Shown: positions 20,591 to 33,864 of the stretch, piece by piece
How positions within the stretch are numbered: position 1 is the stretch's first letter
How the letters are laid out: every line of letters starts with the position of its first letter
Program-made: the position numbers and the translations under genes
The notes under the pieces: model-generated
What the model was told of the DNA's origin: nothing
The model's input: the letters and a program-made list of their open reading frames with translations, nothing else
Database searches by the model: none
Assembly (NCBI GenBank): GCA_025200525.1
Contig: CM045762.1
Location: forward strand, 86,184,717 to 86,248,716
Direction: 5' to 3'
DNA from: Camellia lanceoleosa
Lineage: Eukaryota; Streptophyta; Magnoliopsida; Ericales; Theaceae
Length of the DNA stretch: 64,000 nt

Positions 20591-21603
20591 GACAGGACAT
20601 TTTCCAAAAAAGGCTAAGAAGCCAAACACTGAAGCCATTGAAATCCCGTATATGATTCAGTAATCTAAACTGATAAAGAATTAACTAAATTGTTACATCT
20701 AGCAACTAATTGGGATGTATTAGAGGGAACTAACAAGACAATTTTCAAAAAATAATAATAATATGACACAAATTTGCGAGAACGTGGCAACAAATAAAAA
20801 ATAAGGAAAATTTCACCTTACCACCATGTGGTTTGGGCCATGTGTGCATAAGGTCCCTCACATTAAAAAATAATCAAGTAAATCCCCATGGTTTCTGGAC
20901 TAAAAAGTACCACTAGCTTACGTTAATGGTACTTGTAAATTGACATTAATAACCTCATCATCTTCATCTACTCAATGAAAGATTCTTTTCCCCCCACTAC
21001 CACCACCATCCACTATGGTTTTTAATACCTTTCGTTATAAATCCCATACTAGGGACAAAACAGCTTTGAGTAATGAAAACCAATAACAAATTTTTGTGAC
21101 CGAAAAGCATAATAATCAATCAATACCACAAAACAAAGTGCAACAAGGCATTTGACAGAATCAATCACAGTTTCTGAAATGGTGCAGTCCAAGAAAAAAT
21201 ATTAACCACAGCTTCTTCAATTGTATGATAATCAACTTGTTAAAAAAAAAAAAAAAAAGGTGAGAAATCAAACATAATTAGCTCCCGAAAACAAATGAAG
21301 AACAAGTAATGAATATCAGTTTGTAAGAAATGGATTACAGATGAGCCAATAAAACAAAGCAATCTGAACATGTTATAGCATTCAAAATAGTGATTTTTTG
21401 TCTGTGCATTGACACAATTTTAAGGTTTAAGGTTATTGCATGGTTGGGATTCATTCCAGGATATCTAAGAAGTACAGAAACAAATGAGGGAAATATAGTG
21501 CTTAAAGTATTGAAAACAAAAAATATTGATTTTGTTTCCCACATCCTTCTTTTCATTCACTTACTTTTTCCATAACTATTTCATTGTCAACTCTATCCTC
21601 TTC
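20591..21603. other. Gene-free part of segmental duplication copy 1
   Basis: No gene. It matches about 40010-41340 almost throughout, with small indels and a poly(A) run at 21241-21258. The shared string GGTTTGGGCCATGTG lies near 20831. Confidence 0.6.
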
Positions 21604-23880
21604 TGTCACGACCTGAACCGCCCCTAGAGGTTTAGGCTGTGACCGGCCAATAATCCCAGATTACCTTCGGCCTCAAAGACAAAACTGATAATAAAGGGGC
21701 ACTGCAGAAGCAATATTAGAATAAAAAAAATGTCCATTGAGTGGTGCATACATGAAAATCATATGAATTTAAACTTTAACTCCTTCATAGATGCGGATAC
21801 AAAAGTACATCATAACCTCTTAACACTTATACAAATTATCCATTCATTTCAAGTTCCAAAACAAAAGAAAATAAACAAACGAAACAAAAGAAAGCATCAT
21901 CATTCACAAGGTTGACACACCTGGCTCCACATGAGACCAAGATCACCCCATCACAGAGGCACTTCCAAAGCGGCTGACAAAAGGGTGAATCCCCGAGGTT
22001 GCTCTATGCTTGACGCTGCATTTGCTTACCTACATATATATATATATATATAGGGTAAGGAAGTGAGCTAAAGCCCAATGAGTAATACTAATATAAAGAG
22101 GTTAAATGAATGATGTCTATCATAGTACAAAATCATATCACATGAGTTCAAAGCAAATCATAACTGAATACTTGTCGTATCAAAGTTCACAAATCATAAT
22201 CATAGGTTGTATATCCATTAGTACACGAAGGGACCACATAGGTCTAACAAAGGGACCACTCAGGTCTACATCAGAGATCTCTGTAACAAAGGGCAATGGT
22301 ATTGTTACCCTCGGACGAGGGCCATATAACGAAGGGCCATGGTATTGGTACCCCCAAGCAAGGGCCACACTAAGGATGCCACAATTACATTTCAAATAAG
22401 ACAATCATTCATTTGTATCAAAATAGCATTTCAAAATAATGATCTTGTGGTAAAACCAAAATGCACTTTAATAACATATCTTTACAAAAGTACTACTCAC
22501 AGTGGGCTAATATTGACGGTAGACCTCGGTTGACTACCTACACCAATCACACAACACAAATACACATTGAAGCACCCGTTCGAAACAAGCAATGTATCTT
22601 AATTCATTTCCCTTACGTATGTTTCTAATTTATTCCATGATTAAAGATGTTTAAATGAGTCTTAAGAATGCCTAAAAGTGCATGAGGATGCAAGTATGCA
22701 CTTAGGAGAGTTAGTCAAAAATTTCTGAAAACAGGGCCTTTGCTTGAGCTCACACTTGGTCGCTTGAGTGGTGTGGCTTGATTCCAAAAGTACTGGTTGC
22801 TCAAAATGTGCGCTCAACAGTCGCTCGAGCCAAGTGCTGAACAAAAGTGAGTTTGCTCGAGCGCACACTTGGTCGCTCAAGCCAACTACCAAACTTTGTA
22901 AAAATACTAGACGCTAGCGTTGTTCGCTTGAGCCATGGTTCCTTCGTTCAAGCAACCTATGCGAATTTCGGGTTTTCCAAATTTGTGTTTGAAGTTCAAA
23001 AACATAGCTTTCATCTTCAAAGCTTGCATGGTTGGTCTCAAAAGCTTAGAAACTCATTACAAAACATGTATTGTTGGAAATTATGAAACCATGATCCCAA
23101 ATTCCTTTTCAATTCTTCAAAACAAAGCTCAAAATATCATGTTCTTGCCATGCATGTGACAAACTCAACTCTTTTCTTTACAAAACGTGTATATATGGAA
23201 TGTTGGGTGCAAAATTCATGAAGAACCTTAAGAAATATCTCATGCATGTATGAATTTGTAGAAAACCAAGTTCAAAGATGAAGAGTTATGCATGCATGTG
23301 TACAATTCACTCAAACTCACTAAACTCTTGATATTTCATGCTCATTTCCTTCAATTACATGCAAATGGTCCTACAAATTGGTGAATTCATCTTCCAGCAT
23401 GGATTAACTTCATGAATTATAGGTAAAGATCATACCTAGAGCTTGAATTGGGCCTTAGTTGAGCTTAAATTCTTCAATCTCCCCTTAATTCTCTTGAATT
23501 CTTCTTCTTCTCTCTCTAAAGTGTTCAGTTCTCTCCCAATCTCTCAAATTTTCAGCTCAAAATTGATGTCAAAATGAAGCCTAAAGTATGATTAACATAT
23601 ACATATATATATATAGGTGGATTAGGCTTGGCTAATTAATTGTGATTAAGACTAATCAATTGGGCTTAATTAAGTCTAGACAAGTATAATTAATTTATTT
23701 TACTTATTTGGATTCAAATCAAATTTTAATTAAACTTACCATATGGTTCTAAATATTCCAACTAACTTATTGAAACAGATAATTCACAAACAAACATATA
23801 AGTATCAAATAGGCACATAATCATGCAAATATGCTCAATAAAATATTATAGAAAAATAATACGAAAGTTGGAACCGCACA
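21604..23880. mobile_element. Solo LTR (2.3 kb), same family as 5051-7593
   Basis: It starts TGTCACGACCTGAACC and ends GAACCGCACA. The flanks TCTTC (21599-21603) and CCTTC (23881-23885) form a 5-bp duplication with one change. The homologous sequence at about 41340 in the other duplication copy is the uninterrupted site. Shared features with 5051-7593 are the CAGATTACC(A)..GGCCTC start block, the GCTCGAGC palindrome cluster at about 22740-22960, a CTTCAACTC-type 3' part and a (TA)n near 22028-22051. There is no internal domain. Confidence 0.8.
22740..22960. repeat. GCTCGAGC palindrome cluster in the second solo LTR
   Basis: Boxes such as GCTTGAGC, GCTCGAGC and GCTCAAGC alternate with the spacer ACACTTGGTC, matching the cluster at 6246-6570 in the related LTR. 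Confidence 0.75.
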
Positions 23881-23922
23881 CCTTCTCCCTTAGAAGTTGG
23901 AAGCAGAGTTCACCTGTCCCAC

Positions 23923-25091
23923 TCAGACACCATTTTCACCTTTCACTAAAACTAGGGTTGCCTTGAAAATATCAACATCAAATGAGTAAGAATTCCCTAC
24001 AATTCCAGTATTTGTCAATTTTTGGGTTGCAGGGTGATAAGAAAGCAACCAGTTCTTATTCGTTGATAATAGAACTTCACCATTCTTTCTAAATCCCAAT
24101 GTCTTGTCCAACACACCTGATAGATTTATACTGAATAGTTTAGTCCAAGATTCCGCATCTCCATATTCTTTCATCACCCATATGCAGCAAGAACACATGC
24201 CAATTTATGCATTACAAAACACGACCAATGATTCTCCAAATAATTTAACGGACAAGCATGATGGGCGTTGATCGGCTAAAGTAGGAGGCGAGAATAATCT
24301 CGAGAATGCTTCAAGACCCATATTGAATGACAATATTAAATTGCGAAAACCATCCACCACATGCAGATCAAATGCAACCCAATGCAGCTCCATTCACAAA
24401 AGCACGAGACCACATAAATTCAACCATACAATACGGAGGAGCGTAGAATCCATGCATCTCCATAACCACTGTACCTTGCGTGAAAAGCTCAACCTTGGGA
24501 GCAAAAGCGAGAAGAATAGGCATTCAAATACACAAGCCTTACCACCTTGTACTCATGAGTTGTGGGGTGAGCACCAAATCCAAGAACAAACATATTGCGG
24601 CCGGTGGCCTACAAGGCATACGGATGGTTACCGATTTTCTAATTGATGGGTTCCATAGAACAATTTGGGAATCATCACCAATGGAACCAAAAATGATCTT
24701 GGAAATAATCACAATAATCATCACATAGACATAGCAATCCATTGCAACTACCAACTATCCTAAAATACCCATTTGGGCTTTTGAATGGGAAAGGTAGTTC
24801 CAAGTAATCAGGAAAATTTTCATCATCAGGGCACAAAAGATAGTGCTCTTTCTTGTCATTATCAATGTAAAGTCTAAGGATAAGCTTGTCACTGTTTCTT
24901 TTCCTGTCTGTAATTGTTTGGTTGATGTGTTTGGTGATGAAACTAGGGCTTGTGATGAGAGAGTACCATGATTTGCAGACAGATGTGAATCGAAGTAGAG
25001 AATCTACAGGTAGTCTTGCAAGAATTTCAATTAATAGTTCATTGGGTATGTACTCTGACATTGTTATCAGAGGAAGAGGATACAGATTCAT
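23923..25091 (-). pseudogene. F-box protein with F-box-associated domain, frameshifted (copy 1)
   Basis: F-box proteins bring substrates to SCF ubiquitin ligases. The frame opens at 25091, with the better family start at 25061 (MSEYIPNELL). The F-box follows: IEILARLPVDSLLRFTSVCK and SWYSLITSPSFI. The F-box-associated region contains GSCNGLLCLCDDY, then IVLWNPSIRK in a shifted frame. The C-terminal parts (NLILSFNMGLEAFS, CLSVKLFGESL, then WVMKEYGDAESWTKLFSI) sit in further separate frames to about 23923. At least three frameshifts or stops break it. It is paralogous to the minus-strand gene at 41310-42700, and the two differ in their breaks. Confidence 0.85.
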
Positions 25092-25211
25092 AGGATTGGT
25101 TTAGAGTTGCAGAGAATCAATAAAACGCCCTAGATTTCGAGAAAGAGAGGAAAGCTGGATTGGGAACTTACAATTGTGATGATCCATAGACACAAGCCCT
25201 TGTTTTGACAG

Positions 25212-28200
25212 CTCAATCTTTGGAATAATTTCGGTTGCGTATACTTTTAACGGTGCATTTCATAGTGCAAAACCAATGGAAGAAGAAAAAGAGAAGGAAA
25301 CGAACCCGGAAAAACCCTGAACCTTTTAAAGTCCTTATTTATCGTTTTTAACTTTATTTTTAACCCATAAAGTCACATTTTAAAAATATTTATGTATATA
25401 TAATTACAGCGCCGATTGGGACCCCCTCCCCCACTCACCCCCTCCACCCCCACACACACGTGGGGGTTGGTGAGTGGGGAGAAAGAAAAAAAAAAAAAAA
25501 AAAAACAGTTTCCAGCCAATGAGAGGCAAGAGGGGGTCGTGGGGGTCCCTGGGAAAGGGGGCCTCAGTCTTTTTTCATATACTTAAAGGGGTAAGAAATT
25601 CGGAGGCGTCAATTTATGGAGGGTTAATCCATATACTATATAAGGAAAAAGAGGCTTGTAACCCATAAGTTTTGTGAAAATTTTAATATCTTAATCTAAA
25701 TTTTTTAATTTTTTATTTTAGAAAAATTTCAGTATTTATTAATTTTTCCTAACTCACAAGCGTTTTTAATTTCTTTCATATCTAGTATCGCACTTTTCAA
25801 CTTCTTACATATATTGTGTTTAATGATAGGATTATTAAATTATTTTTTATAAAAAATCTAAAAAAATAATAATTTATATATTAAAAAATATCTAAAATAA
25901 ATAAAAATTCTTATTAAAAAATAACATGTTGTAATTTTCAAAAAAAAAATAAAAAATTACTCTGTGCATTTCATTAATAATACTTAAAAAATGTGCCAAG
26001 TGTTTATGTAAAGACTTAACACGTGTCCACTCTCGAATTATCAAGTGAATATAGATAAAATCAATGAACTCAGCTTTAATGGCTAACAAATATTAGAAGT
26101 CCGACCATTGAAACCTAATAACTATTAATTAATAGAATTCAACAATTAAAATGTCTCAAACCACTTCTCTTTATCTTCTCAAATGTTCCTTTTTTTTTTT
26201 GTCCATGCATTCATTTTAATATTGATAGAGAATTAGACATATGGAAGAGTGAGTAACATTAAAATTATATATTGAGTTATGTAATTGTTGTGATGAAAAA
26301 TAAAGGTCGTCTTCCCCTTTTATGGCAATTTATCTAGTTATACCTCCAATTATAATGTCAGGTGTGTTTCTATATCATCATTAAACGTTACTTTTATTTT
26401 TTTTATAGATATTTTGTCTCACAATTGTTTGCGTTTTGTATTATGAAATTTATTACATCGGTGTTTGCTAAAACTATTAGATGAACCTAATGCAAAAATT
26501 GCAAATTATTTCAATGTCATTCTCAGAATTAGAAGTACAAAAAATTTACACAAAAAGTATATGAATAGATAAGATTTTACAAAAATTTGTTTGTGAGTCT
26601 CATCTTTTGAAAATCCTATAATTTATTTATATTTTATATTATATTTTATGTTTAGTTTCTGTACTTTTTTATATATATATATAGTTTTTTTTTGTTTTCT
26701 TTAAAAGTTTATTTTTAAAAATTAATAAATAAATCATTTTCTATTTCAAACATGTTTTTTATTTTATTTTTTTTCTTAAAGTAGTTTTAGTTTTGGGCAA
26801 TTACTTACTCTCTTTTTTTTTTCTTTTTTTTCTATATATTGTAATTTTGTGCATTTTAAGTGTATGATATTTCCACTAATACACTCAGAGATGCATTATG
26901 AAAGAAGTATCATGCAAAAATCAAGCAAGAATAAGAAAAATAAATAAAACAATACGATGAATGTGAAGCAAAGAACAAAATCAAAACTACAAAAGCAAAC
27001 AAGCAAACAAACAAAAAAGTAGAATATAATGTTTAACAACAGACATTTGAAAATTTGCAAGAAAACTTTATAACTTTTCCTTTTGCTAAAAAAATTTTAT
27101 TTGGTATTAGCTAAATAAAATCCTTTTAATATATATATATATATTTTTAAATTTGAAATTAAACTATAGTAAATTTATGTAAGCATAATTGCTAACCACA
27201 TTTTTTTACTTAATGTATAATAGTATATTGACTACTTTTTTCAAATTTATATTTTTAAGCATTTATATAAAAGTAAAAAAATGTCGTTAAGAATAAATTT
27301 TTTTCTTAATTTAGTTATAAAATTTGCCTATACATTATTTTTAAATTTTAAATAAAAGCAAATATAAAATAATTGATTGAAGATATGCTGCATTTGTTAT
27401 CTTCCTTTTTCTATATGCAAAAAATAAAAAATAAAATAAAAATAAAAATAAAAAATCACAACTCACATATATATAAATAATTATAAATACAATCCGTGCA
27501 TAGTACGGATGGAACACTAGTAAAAAATTATTACAAGTAATGTTATTCTCTAATCATTAAGCATTATGTTTCATGCTTCAAAATTCAGGTATGGGTTTCA
27601 CTTTCTCCACAAATTATAAATCTTTTACTAGCTGCCTAATCGTGCTTGAAAAGTACTTAGATTATTTTTCTTATTCAAGTGGGGATTGCTAATGTAACAT
27701 TACTTTTGTTTCATTGTTTCAAATTTAAAAAGAAAATAATATACAAGTTCACTTTTAAAATCACTTTCTAAACCCAATAATGTAGCAATGATGTATCAAT
27801 TTGCTAAACACAGTGAGATCTATCAAATAAGATCAATATTAATAAATATAAAATTTTATAAAAATAAAATATTATTTTTTAAGCTATATAAAATTAACAA
27901 TTTCTCAATTTGCAAAACTATCCAGTAAAACTAAAAATTTTCTCAATTTTTTTCACTATTAATTGAAAATATTCTTAGTTTTAAAACTTAAAAAAAAAAT
28001 TGAGAAATTTCTCAATTTTGTACGGAAATATTCTATATAATTGTTTTGTCAACTAAGAAATTTTTCAGTTTTCTTAGTTTTGTAATTGAGATAATTCTCA
28101 ATTTGTTTATGTATATTTATGTGTGAAAGAGATACTTTATTTGTTTAAAATTTTAATTTATGGTTAGAAATTAAGAAAATTGTAAATAAAAAATTAATAT

Positions 28201-28558
28201 TACTCTTGTTTGATAGATTTTGTTGTGTTGATTATAAAAATATAAATGTTATCAAAAATAAACATATATTGTAAAAATTATGATATTTTCAAATTTTGAA
28301 AATCAAAAGAAATGTTACATCACCATATTCTTTTATAAACAATTACGAACAACCATTGTTTGAAAGGTAATTTTGTCTATTAAAAATTAATGAAACTTGA
28401 AGGAACAACAAATCTTATCTAGGATTTAATGGAATATAAGTTCACAAAATAGAATGTATGTGTAAATGTTCCCTATTTAAAACTCGTTACTTCTCCGAAC
28501 TCGGTTTTATTATAGAATTTCCCGATTATATATATATATATATATATTACAAGTATTA
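25212..28558. other. Long AT-rich intergenic region, no gene
   Basis: I see no gene. At 25410-25475 there is a CCCCCTCCCCCACTCACCCC stretch whose complement follows as GTGGGGGTTGGTGAGTGGGG, a GC-rich hairpin next to a poly(A) run (25486-25505). The rest is AT-rich with many homopolymer tracts, a (TA)n at 27131-27143 and a similar run near 28530-28548. Confidence 0.6.
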
Positions 28559-29003
28559 CTAGGCGTGTAAAATACCATCCAATCCGCTAAAATCGTACCA
28601 ATCTGCATCTATCGATCTGCTAACCGTGGATTAAACTTTGAAATTTATAATCTGCTTTCGAAATCACTCTGTTCCACTATAGTTTGTACATACACTTTTT
28701 TAATATCTAATGAAATATCATAGAAAAATGAGTATGGGAGAAATTTAAGATGTAAAATTTGCTGTAAATCAATTGTTATAAATTTTTTTATGTAAAATTA
28801 GTTTGTGTTCTATATATAACAAATATTATGCAAATTAATGTTATATATTATGCAAATGCTTGATAATTGTTTAAAAATATTCTTTAATCAACTAGTAAAT
28901 TAGAATCGTCCCAAACCGCAATTTTGATTATTTGTCAATCTGTTATTCATCGGTTAATTTATAATTTTACTCTCAAACTGTTTGAATCACAGCACACATC
29001 CCC
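28559..29003. mobile_element. Possible decayed hAT-like element
   Basis: It begins TAGGCGTGTAAAATACCATCC and ends near CACATCCCCA, with internal AATCCGC/ATCTGC repeats typical of some plant hAT MITEs. The flanks AGTATTAC and GGTACTAC agree at 6 of 8 positions. Ends are poorly preserved. Confidence 0.35.
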
Positions 29004-29342
29004 AGGTACTACTATCATCATATTAAACCATCTCTAAACATTCCCCACTTATAAAAAATTTAATTTGATATAAATTCTTTCATTAAATTTTTTATCAATT
29101 TTTTTATAAAAAAATATTTCCTATTATTTTTAAAAAAATATTTTTAATATTTTATCTTTTTAAATTTTTATTACATTCTAATTTGATAAAGGATTTAATA
29201 AACATTTAATGAATGAATTAGAAATTATTTTTAACTAATTTTTTATCAAATTATTTGATAAAAAGAAGAAGAAAAACGATTAGAGATACTCTTTCTCACT
29301 TAGTTTGTTTCAAAAAGCTGATAAACTAAGTTTAAATACATA

Positions 29343-29474
29343 TTAAGGGCAAGTTTGGGAACTAGTTAAAAAGTCATTATCAAAAATTTAATTATTCTCT
29401 CTACTTTTTTACATGTCTTTTTATAAAATGTCAAAAAAATCAATTAAAATAACTAATTCCCAAAACAATCTTAA
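29343..29474. mobile_element. Small MITE, about 130 bp
   Basis: The terminal inverted repeats are TTAAGGGCAAGTTTGGGAAC and, at the right, GGGAATTAGTTA on the complement starting TTAAGATTGTTTTGGGAA. The interior is AT-rich. The TTA-containing ends suggest a Tourist/Harbinger-type element. Confidence 0.55.
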
Positions 29475-29557
29475 ATTTATTTGATTTTCAAAAACAAACT
29501 AAGTAATCAATTACTATGGTATGTTTGGAAAAGGGCTTTGCACATAACAGTTGTGCA

Positions 29558-29931
29558 TAAGGGTGTAAAAATCGGTCCACCTGCCTACGATCCACTCGAA
29601 GTCTGTCCGAGCCCAAGTCCAACCCGTAATCCTGGGTCTGAGCCATGTGTATAGGGTTCAACCCAGCCCAAAGCTCGGCCCGCTCCAAGGCTCGCCCCAA
29701 GGCCTAATGTCATTTCAAGCTATTTTCGTAGAAAAATAAATAATGGTTAGGTCCAACCCACTAGCTTGCTTGAGGCTTGGGTACTCCCTGGGCCTAAGCT
29801 TGGGCCTAGGTCGAGATTTTGCGTGAGTGGCCCAGCCTGGCCCAATTTTTGGTAAGAACCCGCTAGGTCCTACGGTCGATTGGCCCGAGCCTAGATAGAC
29901 CAAGCCAAACTAGGTCATTTTTACACCCCTA
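29558..29931. mobile_element. hAT-type MITE, 374 bp, with 8-bp target duplication
   Basis: Exact GTTGTGCA duplications lie at 29550-29557 and 29932-29939. The left end TAAGGGTGTAAAAATCGGTC and the complement of the right end TAGGGGTGTAAAAATGACC are matching terminal repeats of the hAT class. The interior is rich in GGCCC/GGGCC and CCCAAG blocks and has no gene. Confidence 0.9.
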
Positions 29932-30076
29932 GTTGTGCATCTAATGAGACCTATTTTGGGTGTCAATTTAATAATTTAAACTGTTTACTTTTTAAGACAT
30001 ATTGAGTACATCAAATAAGTTAATCAAATATCGATACTTTTTTATCAAATCATATTTGTATCTAAATAAATAAAAG

Positions 30077-31987
30077 GTGCTTAGCCAAAAGTCCAAAATT
30101 AATATTTCGTTTGGCTTTGAAGTCCAGCCGCTCAACCATTTTGTCCATAAGGACAAATTAGATAAAATGACCCAAATACCGCAGGTATATACATGCTATA
30201 CACAAACCAAACATAGCAGCTCACAAACCCCTCTCTCTCTCTCTCTCTCTCTCTCCTCATCTCCTCTCACTTTCTTAGCTCTCAGCTCTCAACCCTGCGT
30301 CGATTGCTGTCATCCACCCATCACCCTTTGCCTCACCTGCCGCCCCTTCCTCTGTTTCACCCGCCACCCCTTCCTGCGTCGTGGTTGGTCGATTCTCTCT
30401 CTCTCTCTCTCTCTCTCTCTTTAGTCTCTGTCTCTGTTTCTCTGTCTCTCTCTCCAATCCCCAACAGCTTAGCTCCGCTACCATTGGCGATGTCTTCTGG
30501 TCGATCGAGCAATACTTCGAGGAGCGTCGCCATCGTCTCGAAGCTCATAGGGCCGCCATGGATCCACAACAACCCGATTCTCGGGTACGCCTCCAATGGA
30601 TCCACTTACTTGTGATCGATCCGCATTATATGGAACCTAATCCGACTGTTTTTTATCCCAGGTCGATCCTTGCCGGCTTGAACTAGATTCAATTCTTGAA
30701 AGCTTGGTGGATCTCGATTCAAGCCTCTAGAAGCTTGGTTCATGTTTGTTGGTGTTTAAAGCTGAACCCAGCAAGGTTCTGTTTCGCTGCTTGAAGGAAG
30801 TAATAATCCATTTGGCTACTGTAACTTTATCTGTATAGTATTGCGCCAAATGGTAATCTCTTGATTTTATTAATGTAATTATTTTCCATTTTTACTATAC
30901 TTTCTCCAACATGACTTTGTGATTGATTGGTAAGAGTCTTCTTTTTAAATTATTTGGTAACGAAGATGGGGTGTTTGGCTAAGAGACTATAGTCTAGAAA
31001 ACCAACAGCATCTTCACTTCACTGCGAGATTGTTCTTTGGTGTTGTATTTTTCAAAGATCTGAGAATTTTCAATTTTTTATATATATATTTTTATTTTGT
31101 TGTTTTTGTTGTTGTTGATGATGATGATAAAGAAGCAGATTGCAACAGTTAGGGAGAGAGATGAGAGATCTGAACATATAGAAAAAAAAATATATTTGAA
31201 CAAATAGGGTTTGGTGGACTCAATGAGGAAGATGATAGTGCTGGTGATGATCTGTTATTTGAACAAATAGAAAATTTCAACAGATAAAAAATTTGAACAA
31301 ATTAAAAAAATTGGACAGATAAAAAAAATTCAACAAATAAAAAATTTAAACAGATATGAACTTGAATAGATAAAAAATTTCAACCAATAAAAATAATTTC
31401 AATAAACAGTCAATGAAAAATCAAACAGATAAAAAAAAGTCAAGGAATAAAATTGGAAGTGAAATGCTCTCTAGGACTTCTCATCAAACTATTTCATAAA
31501 GTGTGGACCTCTCATTAACAAAAATATCCACCTAATGCCTTATATCCTTCTTAAATTGGATTTATCACCAATTAGCCCATAACTATATAGTAAATGATTC
31601 TAAGTATAAGACTGAATATGAATATGATATGGTGAAAGGGATGCTAATCAATTAACTTAATTTTTTGTGCTTATGTTGTACTCAATGTACCTTAAAAATT
31701 GATAATTTTATATTATCAAAATGAGACTCAAAATAAGTCCCATCAAACACACAACCGCGACTACAGTGTCTTGTGCACCCTTCTTCGAGTCTGTTTACCA
31801 CTCTATTTGGATGAATTTATTGACCAATTGGCTATGTCCTCGACGACGATGAGGTCGGAATTGAAGTATATGATGAGATCGGTTGAGCTATGGCGGTGTG
31901 GGGTGGTAGAAAAAAGTAAGTGCAAGACGATTGGCGATGGAGCGGTGAAAGTAAGATACTATCTCACTAGGGTTTGCAAAGAGGAAA

Positions 31988-32025
<38 letters not shown>

Positions 32026-32208
32026 TTTCCCTTTTCTCGATTCTCTTTACAAATCGGAGCTTTTTACTCTCTCCAATTTGTACAGATAAAGATCAAAAGG
32101 TAGTTTGGTCATTTTGCAAAAGTTTGTCTTATGGACATAATATTTTAACGCTTGGATCTTTGGACAAAAAAATTTCAAATTTGGATTTATCAACCAAGTG
32201 CCCAATTT
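30077..32208. mobile_element. 2.1-kb TIR element (Mutator-like), possible host 5' UTR cargo
   Basis: The first roughly 110 bp (GGTGCTTAGCCAAAAGTCC ... CCATTTTGTCCATAAGGAC) and the last roughly 110 bp (GTCTTATGGACATAA ... GGATTTATCAACCAAGTGCC) are imperfect inverted repeats. Inside are three (CT)n runs (30233-30256, 30391-30421, 31988-32026) and a GC-rich gene-like 5' segment at 30290-30620 with an ATG at 30490 (MSSGRSSNTSRSVAIVSK). I cannot name a product. No clear target duplication was found. A Pack-MULE is possible. Confidence 0.5.
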
Positions 32209-32271
32209 TTTTGTTCATATTTATTTGAGAAAATTACCACAAAAAAAAAAAAAAAAAATCAAGATCTAATT

Positions 32272-32590
32272 CTTGTAACAAAATAAATCATGAATTTTTA
32301 ATTTTATCAATTTAAATTCTAATCTGTAATTTGTTTTCAATCTAAACCATTTGCCTATTTTTGTCAAGTAAAATCAACAGAAAAATAATATTTTAGTCAT
32401 TAAACTCAATGTAGGTGTATATAAAATGTCTAAAATATTTTTTTTCATTCAGTTTAATGACTAAAATACTATTTTTCTCTATTGGTTTTACTTAACAAAA
32501 ACAGACAAATGGTTTGGAGTGAAAATAAATCCAAAGATTAGGATTTAAATCGATAAAATTAAAATTTAAAATTTTATTTTTTTTACAAAA
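32272..32590. mobile_element. Foldback MITE, about 320 bp
   Basis: Arms of about 145 bp (32272-32412, and 32447-32590 in reverse complement) carry matching motifs: AATTTTATCAATTTAAAT, CCATTTG-CTATTTTTGT, and TTAGTCATTAAACT paired with AGTTTAATGACTAA. The loop is about 30 bp. No coding capacity. Confidence 0.75.
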
Positions 32591-32676
32591 CTCAAACCTA
32601 GGTTTTTTTTCTCTCTCTCTCTATAATTTCTCCTATTTATTTTCTATGTCTATCTAAACAAAAATAATTTTTTTGG

Positions 32677-33100
32677 GGGGTAAATTACACTTTACCTCTT
32701 TTATATTTGGCCATTTTCCTACATTGGCCCTTAAATTTATTTATTTTTCCACTTTGGCTCTTCATGTTGTAAGTTTTTGTCAATTTACTCCTAAAACTAA
32801 CTTATGTTCAAAATCAGACCGAAAATGTCATATTTACAATCGCGCAACATAAATATATTTTTATGATATATAACTCATATATTTGACACAAACTCAAACA
32901 TTCAATAAAATAATATATTTTTTATGTTATGTGACAATTAATGTGTCATTTTTTTTTATCTAATTTTAAACAAAAGTTAATTTTAGGAGTAAATAAAAAA
33001 AAAATTGAAACATAAATAGCCAAAGTAGGGGAAAAAAAAACTTCAAAGGTGAAAGTGAAAAAATGACCATACATAAATGGAGCAAAGTGTAATTTACTCC
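32677..33100. mobile_element. MITE with TAAATTACACTTT termini
   Basis: The left end GGGGTAAATTACACTTTACC and the complement of the right end GGAGTAAATTACACTTTGCTCC are inverted repeats extending about 50 bp, with GGCCATTTT/GGTCATTTT boxes. The interior is AT-rich. This terminal motif is widespread in plant MITEs. Confidence 0.7.
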
Positions 33101-33864
33101 TTTTGTTTCAAATACATATTTATTTTATTGTCATTTTCATAACCCAACAAATAAATAAATGAATTAATTTCACTTTAATCTCTTAAACTATTGTCATTTT
33201 TTGTATTTCATCTCTAAACTGTTAGTTTCATTTATTTAGTCTCTAAAAGTTCTAATTTCTATTGATATGATTCAATTGCAGATTGTCCGTCCAAATAAAA
33301 AATGGTGAAAACCTATTCAAATGGGCAAAACTAGTAATTTTTTCTTGAACTCATGCTTTTTTGGAGGCACCATCTTTTTGTTTTATGTTCTTCACAATGA
33401 TAAAAAAAAAGTCCTCCAACTTGTGCATCTTGTTGCAACTCTACTGGCTTTTAGATTTTAATTAAGGCTTCTTAAATCAAAAGAAAAAAGGGCTCGTTGG
33501 GAAGAGGAGTGCGGCCTGTAGAGCACATGTAACGCACATTCGGGTTACTCACTAAAACCAGCAATGAAAGCATACCAGTTAGCTACATCTCTATTCCATG
33601 ATCCATGACACCTAGAGCCTTCCACAATTAAAACAGCATCCGCAGATTGGACAGACTAGTAGTAGAGCAAATATTCCTCTCAGGAACAACAACCTCAAGA
33701 AAAGTTTTTCACGCCAGCGAAGGATACTTGAAAATGAACCACAGACACTAATCTTAAGTGAGTATTGATCTTAAATGAATCACAGACCTGAAAATGAACC
33801 AATCAGAGTGTATCAAAGGAACAAAAAGAAAGACTATTGATCTTAAGTACACATTTGTTAGTGT
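33101..33864. other. Spacer, no gene
   Basis: No gene seen. Around 33760-33860 the words CTTAAGT, GAAAATGAACC and ATTGATCTTAA recur several times in a short imperfect repeat. The segment ends at the AGTGT target duplication of the Copia element. Confidence 0.5.

Larger units (their letters stand above)
15575..25211 (-). repeat. Segmental duplication, copy 1 (with three later insertions)
   Basis: Sequence here is colinear with 38925-42842: 15575-16519 matches 38925-39985, 20580-21603 matches about 40010-41340, and 23881-25211 matches about 41340-42842. The extra DNA is a LINE 3' end, an LTR element inside it, and a solo LTR. Shared landmarks are GAGAGCCTTCTAT, AGCCAAACACTGAAG, GGTTTGGGCCATGTG and the F-box gene. 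The first 900 bases hold no gene. Confidence 0.9.

Noticed and set aside
30077..30686. Overlapping frames around the CT runs
   Set aside because: Multiple frames in both strands over CT/GA repeats. Only the possibility of captured UTR sequence is kept.
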